Shown piece after piece: positions 11,016 through 20,352 of a DNA stretch of 64,000 nucleotides. The notes beneath the pieces are model-generated. The model was not told the DNA's origin. It was given only the letters and a program-made list of their open reading frames with translations, and ran no database searches. Source of the stretch: Apostichopus japonicus (taxonomy: Eukaryota > Echinodermata > Holothuroidea > Aspidochirotida > Stichopodidae); NCBI RefSeq assembly GCF_037975245.1, contig NC_092577.1, forward strand, positions 16,630,013-16,694,012, in the 5' to 3' direction. Every line of letters begins with the position of its first letter. Position 1 is the stretch's first letter. A program made the translations under genes and the position numbers.

Positions 11016-12117
11016 CTACGCCGACGACGATTCTGTAAGCTTTCAAGCGCGCTCTAGACGACATATCGTCGTCCGAGTCGTCACTTGAGGCCGACTTTTT
11101 TAGAGAGGGTTCCCCCATCTCGTCGTACCAGCTCGTCCCAGTGGCACGTTTTGGCTCGACAATCACCGAGCCCCCGGAGTCGCTGTCAGACAGAGCCTCC
11201 GGAGACCCGATGACCACCGAGTCCCCGGAGTCGCCGTCGGACAGTCTCCGGATCTGGCGATACCGGCGGCGGAATGGGGACGGAACTGGACGAGTTGATA
11301 GGGGAAGCTGGTGGAGACTTTCTCGGTGCGGGCACGGGGTTGGGGTCTGCAACTACGGGGGAGGGTGAACTAGGTGCATCCGGTTCCCCCTCTTTGCGTG
11401 GAGCTTCCTCCGAGGCAGTAGGTGCGCCAGAACTTGGCGCCTTTGATTGACCCCCACTCTTTGTCATAAAGACATAAGAGGAGGGACAAGCGCGAAAAAC
11501 ATGCCCCTCCTTCCCACAGAGTGAGCACACAACTTCGCTTGGGCAAGCAGAGGTATCATGCCCAAGACGAAGGCAGCGCCCACACTTTTTGTTTGGGCAG
11601 CCCTTGGCTTCGTGCCCGGTCTCCCCACACCTGAAGCAGGTACGGGCTGACCGGGGTAACGCACGTGAGCTTTATGCCCGGCAATAAAAAGGAAGGAGGG
11701 AATGTCCTGCTTGAGGTCGATCCGAACCTGTCGGTGCCCGTTCAACACCCCAGGGGCCTGTGCGTAGGAGCACATTTTGATGGCCTTGACAGCCCCAAAC
11801 CGACCTAAAACAGTTGCGACAAGTTCCTGACGCACCTCTAGTCCTACGTGGATGACAGTTACCCATACGGAACGCTCGTATGGAGTAACTGTCAAACCTT
11901 CAACCCCACTCAGCAACGTGACACCCTTCTGCCGGGTCACGTCACTTGTAAAACGTACATCATAAGTATTACGACCCTGGAGAGCTTGCAACGCATCAAC
12001 CTCTCCAGGCACAACAACACCCTTACTCTTTAAAATACTAAAAACTTGCACCGGTGGAACCGCTTGTTCACTGGTGAAGGTTTACTTAACAATTTTGGAA
12101 TCACGGCGCGATGCCAT
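11016..12117 (-). pseudogene. LINE ORF1b, broken
   Basis: The start ATG at 12117 reads MASRRDSKIVK and then meets a stop about 12 codons in (AAG TAA). Copy J has a sense codon there, so this is a nonsense mutation. Downstream the frame reads a VFSILKSKGVVVPGEVDAL segment and an RRM-like part, and a frameshift follows near the first zinc knuckle. The last knuckle, CSLCGKEGHVFRAC, and a Ser/Pro/Asp-rich tail follow in another frame. The protein is homologous to ORF1a but strongly diverged (about half of the N-terminal residues shared). The stop at 11018-11016 is 21 nt before the ORF2 ATG, the same spacing as in copy C. Confidence 0.75.
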
Positions 12118-12451
12118 GATACCGAAGGTGGCTGGGCCACAGAGGAGTAACAAAACAAACTAAAGATAGGTTGGATAAAATACAATATACGATGACTATA
12201 TACGATAACGATATACGATATACGAACTGGCGCACACCCGCCTGGCGGGAAGTATAGCACAGTACAGTACAGTAAAAAAAGTTATCAGATGTAGAGCGAG
12301 AACGAGAGCGAAAAACACGTCTGCACTCCACGAAAGCCAACTACCAACTCCTTGGCCTTTCAATAGTTTGTAGTTTGTTAAGTGTAGTTTTGGCTTTGTT
12401 GCGTGGTTTTTGTTTTTGGTAGGTGCGTGGCTTTCCACACCCCTAGCTGTC

Positions 12452-13294
12452 ATGGCGGCTCGCCGTGACAGCAAAATCGTATTGTTGAGTTTTTCGGGGG
12501 AGGCTAAGGTCCGTCCCCGGACAATTTGTTTTTCAGTTTTGCGTTCTGTTGGTTTAAAGGTCCCTGGAGAGGTTGACGCGCTTCAGCGTAAACCTCTCCG
12601 GGGTATGAATTGTTTTGATGTTAGATTCACCTCGGAGGCTGCCCGCGTCCGAGGCGTCCATGTGTTGGAGGGAGTTGGGGGACTGAAGGTCACACCGTAT
12701 GACAGGTCACACCGTATGATCGCTTGCCCAAACGAGGTTGTGTGTTCACTATGTGGGAAGGAGGGACATGTCTTTCGAGCTTGTCCCTCCTCTTATGTCT
12801 CTAGGACTAAGAGTGGGGGTAAGTCAAGTTCCGACGCACCTACTACTTCACGAGAGGAGGGGGAATCTGGTGGGATTTCACCCTCCCCTGCACCTGGTTC
12901 ACCCTCCCCCGTCGTTGCAGACCCCAACCCCGTGCCCGCACCGAGAAAGTCTCCACCAGCTTCCCCCATCAACTCGTCCAGTTCCGTCCCCAGTCCGCCG
13001 CCGGTATCGCCAGATCCGGAGGCTTTGTCTGACGGAGAATCGGTGGTCATCGATTCTCCGGAGGTTCTGTCCGACGGCGACTCCGGGGACTCGGTGGTCA
13101 TCGGGTCTCCGGAGGCTCTGTCTGACAGCGACTCCGGGGGCTCGGTGATCGTCGAGCCAAAACGTGCCACTGGGACGAGCTGGTACGACGAGATGGGGGA
13201 AACCTCTCTAAAAAGGTCGGCCTCAAGTGACGACTCGGACGACGATATGTCGTCTAGAGCGCGCTTGAAGCTTACAGAATCGTCGTCGGCGTAG
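12452..13294 (+). CDS. Chimeric LINE ORF1 (ORF1a N-terminus, ORF1b C-terminus)
   Basis: An open 280-codon frame from the conserved MAARRDSKIV start. Residues 1 to about 85 match ORF1a (copy A). At 12689-12719 a 14-bp segment (GTCACACCGTATGA) is duplicated, and the frame then jumps to the last zinc knuckle of ORF1b (CSLCGKEGHVFRAC). The ORF1b tail follows, with three reiterated Ser-Pro-Glu-Ala-Leu-Ser-Asp-type units. The RRM-like core and two of three knuckles are deleted, so the product is probably impaired although the frame is open. The junction lies in the hairpin-forming segment of ORF1. Confidence 0.75.
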   Translation: MAARRDSKIVLLSFSGEAKVRPRTICFSVLRSVGLKVPGEVDALQRKPLRGMNCFDVRFTSEAARVRGVHVLEGVGGLKVTPYDRSHRMIACPNEVVCSLCGKEGHVFRACPSSYVSRTKSGGKSSSDAPTTSREEGESGGISPSPAPGSPSPVVADPNPVPAPRKSPPASPINSSSSVPSPPPVSPDPEALSDGESVVIDSPEVLSDGDSGDSVVIGSPEALSDSDSGGSVIVEPKRATGTSWYDEMGETSLKRSASSDDSDDDMSSRARLKLTESSSA

Positions 13295-13315
13295 TTTTGC
13301 CCCATTGCCCTCTCA

Positions 13316-16300
13316 TGGCCCATACATTTTCAGTTGCCACTTTGAACGTGAATGGCATGAGGGATCATCGCAAGCGCAGTCGCATTTCCAATATTGTATT
13401 TCAATGGAGGTCGACTGCGTTTGCCTGCAAGAAACACATATTTTGGAAGAAGATGTCCCTCTATGGGCTTATGAGTGGGGTGGTGGGCTGCATGCTTCGT
13501 TTGGTTCGTCTTCATCCTGTGGCACTGTCATCCTTCTGTCACCTCGTCAGGCGGGTTGTGCCACTAGGGTGGAGACGGATCACGAGGGCCGATTGGTTTG
13601 CATTCTTTTCAAGTATCCACAGGGTAACATCTCCCTCTGCAATGTGTATGCTCCCAATCGGCCTTCTGCTAGACGAGAATTTTTTAACACGCTGCCTTCC
13701 TTTGTTCCTGGTAGTGCACCATGTGTCATGGTCGGAGACTTTAACTGTGTCCCAGACTCGGGTCTTGACAGACTCGGGGCTTCTGTGTCTGCTAGTCCTG
13801 ACGCTGGGATCACAGAATTGGAAAGATTCACTTCGGCACACCTTTTAGCCGATGTCTGGAGGCATATGCACCCGTGTAGTACGGTGTATACGTGGGTGAG
13901 GCCTAACGGAGAAGATGCCTCCAGGATAGATCGAGTGTATGCGCCCGTAAGTTTTACATTTTCGGGTTGCGAGACGCTCAGCTGTCCGCTCTCTGACCAT
14001 GACACTGTGGTAGCACGTTTTGTTTTGCCTTCCATTTTCCCCATCGGGCGGGGCCTATGGAAGCTTAACTGTCGGATTCTTGGCGAGGCAGAGTTCCGCC
14101 AGGGTTTCGAGACCAGGTACAAAGGATGGCAAACATTGAAGCCGGCCTTTGCTTCTACATCCCAATGGTGGGATGATGTCAAGTTGCGCATCAAACGCTA
14201 CGCAATTCAGTATTGCGTGACCCGCGCACGGCGTCGAAGAGAAAAATTCTCCAAGCTGTGCGCGGAGGTGAAGTTTGGCGACCCTTCGGCTGTCATCGCT
14301 TTGCAGACTTATCTCGATGAAAAGTACCACGGTGCCCGCGTCAGGGCCCGTGTCGAAGCGGTGGAAGCCGAGGAGCGCCCTTCACTGAGGTTTTACCAGT
14401 CCGTTAGCTCATCGGCAGGTGACAGACGCGTCCCGTCTGTGCGCGCTACTGATGGGACCGTGGTTAGTGACCCTCACGGCATTGTCCGCGTATATAAAGA
14501 GTATTATTCGAGTTTGTTTACGCGTGGCAATGTCGACTTGTCGGCACAGGCTGATTTATTGAGGGGAATCTCAAAAACCGTTCCCCACGATGTCAATGAT
14601 ATTTTGGGGGGCGGAATAACCACTGTTGAGCTTTGGAAGGCGCTTTCGAAGATGAAGAATGGCAAGTCCCCGGGTTCGGACGGGCTTCCGAGGGAGTTCT
14701 ACCGAACCTTCTGGGCAATAATAGGACCCGACATCAGAGCCGTCTTCGAGGACGCCTTCCAAAACGGACTGTTAAACCAAAGTCAACGTATGGGCATGAT
14801 TACTTTGCTGCCCAAGTCTGGGGACTCCTTGGATCCCCGTAACAAGCGTCCGATCACCTTGTTAAATGTGGACTACAAGTTGCTGGCTAAGGCTTTGTGC
14901 AACCGCCTTGCACTGGCTATGCCGCATCTTGTGGGTGATCTCCAGACTTGTGCAGTGAAGGGTCATTGCATCCAGCAGAACTTGTGGTTGATGCGCGACT
15001 TGACCGACTTCGTTATTGAGCGTGATCTGCCATGTGCATTGGTGTCTCTGGACCAGCAGAAGGCCTTTGACATGGTGGATCGCGGTTTTTTAATGAACGT
15101 ATTGGAGACGTTTCAGTTGCACCCAAATTTTCGTAAATGGATTTCTGTTTTGTATGAAGAAAGTTTCAGTTCTGTTATCGTAAATGGGTTTTGTTCGGAG
15201 GTTTTTAACGTAGAGAGGGGGGTGCGCCAGGGGTGCCCTCTGTCTCCATTACTTTATGTTTTGTTTAGCGAGTCCCTCTCTCGTCTTTTGGAAAGGGACT
15301 CCAGACTTGTTCCATTCGTTGTGCCAGGGGGTGCCAAAGTGAAATGCGCTCAATATGCAGATGACGTGACATGTGTTGTTTCGAGTCTGGGCTCCTTTCG
15401 CGCACTCTCGCAGGATTTATCTATTTTTGAGAGAGCTACCGGGGCGAAGTTGAATCCAGAAAAGACAAAGGGCCTTCGTCTTGGTAGCTGGAGATACAGA
15501 GACTTACCATTCGGTGCGTCGTGGTCGGATCAGAATATCAAAATTAATGGTATATGGTTCGGCTACGATGCACCTGGTGATGTCACCTGGAGCGAGAGGG
15601 CTGAGGTATTTGAGAGCAGGCTCGAAACCTTTGGCACCCGCTGGCTTTCGATCCTAGGGAAAGTCACCGTAGTTAATCGTTTTGTTTCGCCCATCTTGTG
15701 GTACCCGGGCGCGGTGTATCCAATTCCGCGTCGCGTCCTGGTGCGGTTGGAGAGAGCGATATTTTCATTTATTTGGTCGGGTGGTACAGAGCTTGTGAAA
15801 AGGGCGGTAATGTACCAAAAACTGGAGAAGGGTGGGTTAGGGGTGGTTCATCTGGGAAGTAAGTTTAACTTGCTTGTTATTTAAGCCGTTGTTTGTAGCG
15901 GTAACTGACCCAGGGTTGCCTTGTTCATATTTTGTAGGTTTTTGGGGCGGTTTGCACCTGCGTCGATGGGTCCCGGCGCTGTTTAGCAACAGAGAACCGC
16001 ATAGTAGTACTCCAAACAGGGCGGTGCGTGTCATTTGCTCCGCTCTGATTGAGTTGCCCCCTGTTGACCTGTCACAGCCGGCCCTCGTTCACAGTTCGTT
16101 GCGGGATAGGGCCTTGAATGCAATTTTTGTACAGGGACGTCATCCTGTCGAAGTATGGCGTTCGGTGCATTCAAGGCTGAATGGTTGCAGGCTCCGTGAC
16201 CTTGCATGGAGAATTGCACACGGTGCCTTGGTGACCAATCTGAAAAGGTATCACTGGCGATTGGGTGATGGACTGTGCCCGAGGACCGGCTGTGACAGCT

Positions 16301-16704
16301 TAGAGAGTACTGCCCATGTTTTTTGGCATTGCCCCTTTGTTTTGAACTTGTGGGAGTGGTTTCAGTCCTGGACCGACCGTTTAACGGGAGACCGTTCCTG
16401 GTCGGTAGGACAGGGTTTTGTTTTGTATGGATTAGATCCTCCAGTTTGTTCCGTTGCTGTGTTGCAGCGTATTATTTATGTTTGTTCTGTTGTAAAAAAA
16501 CTTATTTGGAGGAATAGATGTGATGTTTTTAGGGGGAAATTTGCCAGTTGGCAGGCAGTCCTGGAGGCGGTGAAGTCTGACATTCGCCTTCAGGTTGAAG
16601 GCGATTTTCGCCGTCTATCTAGGGCTGCCTTTTTTGGACGGTGGTGTGCTGGGGAAGGGTGTTTTGTTTCGCTGCGTGCTGGTCGTCCTTTTGTAGTTTT
16701 TTAA
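13316..16704 (+). pseudogene. LINE ORF2 (endonuclease-reverse transcriptase), copy C
   Basis: Starts at ATG 13316. A one-base deletion near 13387 and a one-base insertion near 15863 split it into three frames; the rest is well preserved. The endonuclease (about 13320-14020) keeps QETHI, GDFNCVPDSG, SRIDRVY and LSDHD. The reverse transcriptase (about 14640-15480) keeps FDMVDRG, QGCPLSPLLY and YADD at 15353-15364. The C-terminal part (15890-16704) has a Cys/His cluster, CPRTGCD followed by AHVFWHC (about 16278-16335), typical of the L1/Tx1 lineage. Length without the shifts is about 1,130 codons, as expected for Tx1-type ORF2. With only two indels this copy is recently dead. Confidence 0.9.
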
Positions 16705-16840
16705 TACTTCAGTGGGGGGTTGGGCGTTTTTGTCTCTGCAGGTCGGTGAGCGTATGTACTTTTTTTGGCTCGCTTGACCTGAGGTTCGTTTGTAAGAATG
16801 GGATGGTTTGGTAGTGCCGTTTGGCCGTGACGTTTTGTAT

Positions 16841-16868
16841 CCCGTATGACGGGTCACGTAAAAAGCAC
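16841..16868 (+). promoter_or_regulatory. LINE 3'-terminal hairpin and tail (copy C)
   Basis: CCCGT-ATG-ACGGG hairpin followed by TCACGTAAAAAGCAC at the very 3' end. Copy D has TCCGC-ATG-GCGGA in the same place and copy I has CCCAC-AGG-GCGGG. This is the likely reverse-transcriptase recognition site for target-primed reverse transcription. Confidence 0.6.
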
Positions 16869-18713
16869 CGTATGACAGTTCGGTGTTGTGGTTTTATAGT
16901 TTGCTTTCGTGGAGTGCGGACGTATATTCGGCTGCTCTCCACTTTTCGTTCACCACTCTGTTTTTCTGTTTTTACGTTGGCCTTTCATTAGTTTGCAGTT
17001 TGTTTAGTGTAGTTTGTGTGTTTTGGGTTTCTTTCGTTTTGGTTTTTGTATAGGTGCGTGGCTTTGCCACACCCCTAGCTGTCATGGCGGCTCGCCGTGA
17101 CAGCAAAATCGTATTGTTGAGTTTTTCGGGGGAGGCTAACGTCGTCCCCGGACAAGTTTTTTTTTCGGTTTTTCGTTTTGTTGGTTAAAAGGTCCCTGGA
17201 GAGGTTCACGCCCTTGACATAAACCTCTCCGGGGAATGAATTGTTTTGATGTAAGGTTTACCTCGGAGGCTGCCCGCGTCCGAGGCGTCCATGCGTTGGA
17301 TGGAGTCGAGGGACTGAAGGTCACACCGTATGACAGTTCGGTGTGGGTGACAGTCCTCCATCTCCCTCTGGACATGTCTGAACAGATTGTTGTGTAGACA
17401 CTGGGCGTTTTGGGAAAGTGACCGGCTACGAGGAGGCGGAATTCCTTGAATGTAAAGGTGTCAGGACCGGGACTAGACGAGTTAGAATCGAACTCAAGTC
17501 CGATATCCCCTCTACCTTGTTGGCTAATGGGCACAGGGCCCACATTGCATATCCGGGCCAGCCTCGCACTTGTTGGAGGTGTGGGCTGAAAGAGCATGAG
17601 GCCAGGTTGTGCCCGAACAAGCGGTGTAGCCGCTGTTTACAGGTTGGGCATACCCTGGCCGAGTGTAAAGGGGATATCGTGTGTAACTCGTGTGGGAAAA
17701 CAGGCCATCTGGCCCGTTTATGCCCAGACCGCTCATACGCCGCGATAGTGGCTACGGGGCGTGGTTGAAGCGGTCCCCGTCCCGGCCTCTGACACCGTAC
17801 CACCTGATGCTCCTGTCATCGCCCCAGTGTCCGACACTAGCGCCCCGGTGGAGGGCTTTGTTGCCCCTTTCGTGTCCCACCTCGTCCTTGATCGAACTTG
17901 CCGTGACCGCCAGACTGCCCAATGAGGCAGAGCAGGACAAAACGGCGGAGTGGTATGCGGAGCAGGATGCCGCTTGTACTGATAGCGGGCGTAGCTACCG
18001 GTGATACTGGTCGGGCCCCGAGTCAACTGGCCCAAGAGACATTAAGTGGCCCAGATTCTGACTCGCCAATGGATGACTGCACTACAGCCTTAGTAGTTGT
18101 GGCTAAGGAGTCCTCCGATTGGTTTGATGAGAAGAAACAGGCCACTGATCTCATTGACGAGTGGCCCTCCCACCCTGCCCGCAGTCGCTTCCGCTATACC
18201 GGACACGATGGTCGCTAGTGGACCTCCTGTTCCTGACAGGGAGGTACACTCGATCAAGGTTCACGAGGAGCTAAGAACTCTGCTCGCTCGTAAGAAAAGG
18301 GGGAACACTGCTAGGGGCCTGAAAAAACCCATATTGGGAAAACTTCTGAGGTAATGCGCAGGCCTGTTTGTCTACTATCGGGACGGCGTACCCCGGATGA
18401 AGTTCGGAGCGGGTTTGTTATTTGGTGTTAGGGGGGTGGGGGTTGTGTGGGCGTTACATAATATGGGTTGGGGGTTCTGTTTGTGGTTTGGAGTTGGCTT
18501 TTTGGGGCTGGTTTGTAGAGCTTTATTGTTTTTGGTTCTGTTGGCCTTTGGGTCCGTGTCCTTTTCACGTCACGTTAAACGCTACATTATATACATTTGT
18601 GGGTTAGTTAAAGATTTGTTTGTGGGTTTTTGGTGCTTGTTAAACAGATTGGGATTGTTTTTGGTTTTGTTGACCTTTGGTCCGTGTCCGTTTTCTTTGC
18701 ACGTAAAAAGCAC
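16869..18713 (+). mobile_element. LINE copy E, ORF1-only
   Basis: The conserved start CTTTCGTGGAGTGCGGAC lies at about 16901. The 5' UTR, ORF1a remnant and 3' UTR match copy A throughout, and the tail CACGTAAAAAGCAC ends at 18713. Like A, it has no ORF2. The segment 16869-16900 between copies C and E includes a piece of ORF1a hairpin sequence. No clear target duplication is visible because C abuts on the left. Confidence 0.8.
17084..18354 (+). pseudogene. LINE ORF1a remnant, copy E
   Basis: Same start (MAARRDSKIVLLSFSG) and same stop position as copy A, but with several frameshifts (near 17160-17240 and 17405) and in-frame stops. The three zinc knuckles are still legible at about 17575-17730 (CWRCGLKEHEARLC, CSRCLQVGHTLAEC, CNSCGKTGHLARLC). 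The first has its Gly changed to Glu. Another frameshift follows at about 17757, and the basic C-terminus is present to 18354. It is clearly older than copy A. Confidence 0.8.
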
Positions 18714-18772
18714 ACAAAACGTAAGGGTATGGGGCGACATCCAACGGGCTGTCTTTGTTAGTATTTTGTGAA

Positions 18773-19095
18773 GTATTTAGTAGCGACGAACTAACGAGCT
18801 ACGAAGTCAGAAGTTCCCGAACCCTAGTCTCTAACCTTGTTTTTAAGTAAACCCAACGGGCTACGAAGTCAGAAGTGGTGGAATGGAGGTTGAATTATTT
18901 ATTGGCGACGAACCAACGGGCTACGAATTCGGAAATTCCCTAACCCTAACCCTATCCTTGTTTTTAAGTAAACCCAACTGGCTACGAAGTAAGAAGTAAG
19001 AAGTTGTGGAATGGGGGTTGAAAAATTTAGTGGCTACGAGCCAACGGGCTACGAAGTCATTCTTTCGTCCACTTTAACCTCGTAGCCCGTAGCAC
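18773..19095. repeat. Minisatellite, about 122-127 bp unit, with telomere-like motif
   Basis: Units start near 18775, 18897 and 19024 (ATTTAGTAGCGACG, ATTTATTGGCGACG, ATTTAGTGGCTACGAG). Each carries the phrase ACGGGCTACGAA, a CCCTAACC-like stretch, TTGTTTTTAAGTAAACCCAAC and a second GCTACGAAGTCAGAAGT. In the second unit 18938-18955 reads CCCTAACCCTAACCCTAT, three telomere-type repeats. The end has an inverted CCTCGTAGCCCGTAGC. Two full units and a partial third are seen. Confidence 0.75.
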
Positions 19096-19407
19096 CTATT
19101 TTGGTTTCAATAACGCGGGGTATTCGACAGCTATGCCGTCAGTACATACATCTGCGCTCAATACCCACAGCACAGTATACAAATGATACAGCGATGGACA
19201 TCTCAGGTCCAGTTAAAGATAACAATTATCACGTTTCATTACTGTCTGCATTTTGTAGCGACACGAAGAAAACGTCACTTGCAAGCAACAGAAAGTTCAC
19301 TTTTTCAGACGGCCGCACGCGGTTTGGGGCGAGTCTTCAATGCCTTTAACCGGCCTGTCCTTATAAAAAGAAAACAAATGGGGGGGGGGGCTCCTCTGGG
19401 GCCTCGG
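19096..19407. other. Spacer before LINE copy J
   Basis: No recognisable gene. A 12-bp G run lies at about 19380-19391, just before the first recognisable base of copy J. Confidence 0.5.
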
Positions 19408-20330
19408 GAATTGTTAAGTTGTCCTTCACCAGTGAACAAGCGGTTCCACCGGTTCAAGTTTTTAGTATTTTGAAAAGCAAGGGTGTTTCTGTGCCTGTAG
19501 AGGTTCATCTTTGCAAGCTCTCCATGGTCGTAATACGTACGATTTACGTTTTACCGGTGACGTGGACGTCAGAAGGGTGTCGCGTTGCTGAGTAACGTCG
19601 AGGGGATGACGGTTACCCATACGGATCGCCGTATGGGTAACTGTCATCCACGTAGGACTAGGACACGTAGGACTGTCAAGGGGCTGTCAAGGCTGCCAAA
19701 ATGTGCTCCTATGCCCTGAGGTATTGAATGGGCACCGACAAGAAACAGGACATTCCCTCCTTCCTGTATATTGCAGGGCATAAAGCCTACGTGCGGTATC
19801 CCGGTCAGCCCCGTACCGGCTTCAAGTGTGTGGAGACCGGGCACGAGGCCAAAGGTTGCCCGAACAGGAAATATGGGCGCTGCCTTCGTCTTGGGCATGC
19901 TAGCACCGCTTACCCAAACGAGGTTGTGTGCTCACTCTGTGGGAAGGAAGGACATGTCTTTCGCGCTTGTCCCTCCTCGTGTCTCTATGACTAAGAGTGG
20001 GGGTAAGCCTAAGGCGTAAAGTTCCGACGCACCTATACTGCCTCGGAGGGAGATTCACGAGAGGAGGGGGAATCTGGTGGGATTTTACCCTCCCCTGCAC
20101 CTTCTTCACCACACCGCGAAGTCGGCTTCCCCCAGTCCGGCGCCGGTATCGCCAGATCCGGAGGCTCAGTGATCATCGAGTCTCCGGAGGCTCTGTCTGA
20201 CAGCGACTCGGTGATCATCGAGCCGAAACGTGCCAATGGGACGAGCTGGTACGACGAGATGTGGGAGCCCTATCTAAAAAGGTCGGCTTCAAGTGACGAC
20301 TCGGACGATGATATGTCGTCTAGTCGGCGT
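19408..20330 (+). pseudogene. LINE ORF1b remnant, copy J
   Basis: The segment reads the start of ORF1b without the nonsense codon found in copy B. Near 19604-19649 it contains a 21-bp-arm hairpin, and it then has the zinc knuckles CFKCVETGHEAKGC-like (with Cys lost in the first position, FKC) at about 19820-19860 and CSLCGKEGHVFRAC at about 19930-19970. Several frameshifts break it. The Ser/Asp tail is shortened. Confidence 0.65.
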
Positions 20331-20352
20331 AGGTTTGCCTCATTGCCCTCTC

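Larger units (their letters stand above)
8331..12338 (-). mobile_element. LINE copy B (ORF1b + ORF2), 3'-truncated
   Basis: On the minus strand this copy runs from a 5' end near 12338 (TTTCGTGGAGTGC, the conserved start) through its own 5' UTR, ORF1b (12117-11016) and ORF2 (10994 onward), and stops at 8331 inside ORF2. About 240 C-terminal codons and the 3' UTR are missing. It meets copy A tail to tail. Its 5' end lies about 14 bp from that of copy C in opposite orientation, so B and C form a large inverted repeat. The 5' UTR (about 12120-12338) differs from that of A and C beyond the first 30 bases. Confidence 0.85.
12352..16868 (+). mobile_element. LINE copy C (chimeric ORF1 + ORF2), nearly complete
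   Basis: Begins inside the 5' UTR (ttggcctttcaatag, matching A and E), so only about 100 bp of the 5' end is missing. It contains a chimeric ORF1 (12452-13294), a 21-nt gap, ORF2 (13316-16704) and a short 3' UTR, and ends with a hairpin (16841-16853) and CACGTAAAAAGCAC at 16868. The 3' UTR (about 164 bp) differs from that of the ORF1-only copies except for the tail. The following 21 bp (16866-16886) repeat part of ORF1a, and copy E begins shortly after. Confidence 0.85.

Noticed and set aside
10117-14194. Long antisense frames opposite the ORF2 endonuclease
   Set aside because: They mirror in copies B and C because the underlying ORF2 is conserved; no independent protein features.
15857-15886. 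GTAAGT...TTATTTAAG in ORF2 as a small intron
   Set aside because: Copy B reads straight through this segment in frame (SKLTCLLFKQLFVAV), so it is coding; copy C simply has one extra T.
18938-18955. Chromosome end
   Set aside because: Only three telomere-type repeats inside a minisatellite unit, with ordinary sequence on both sides.
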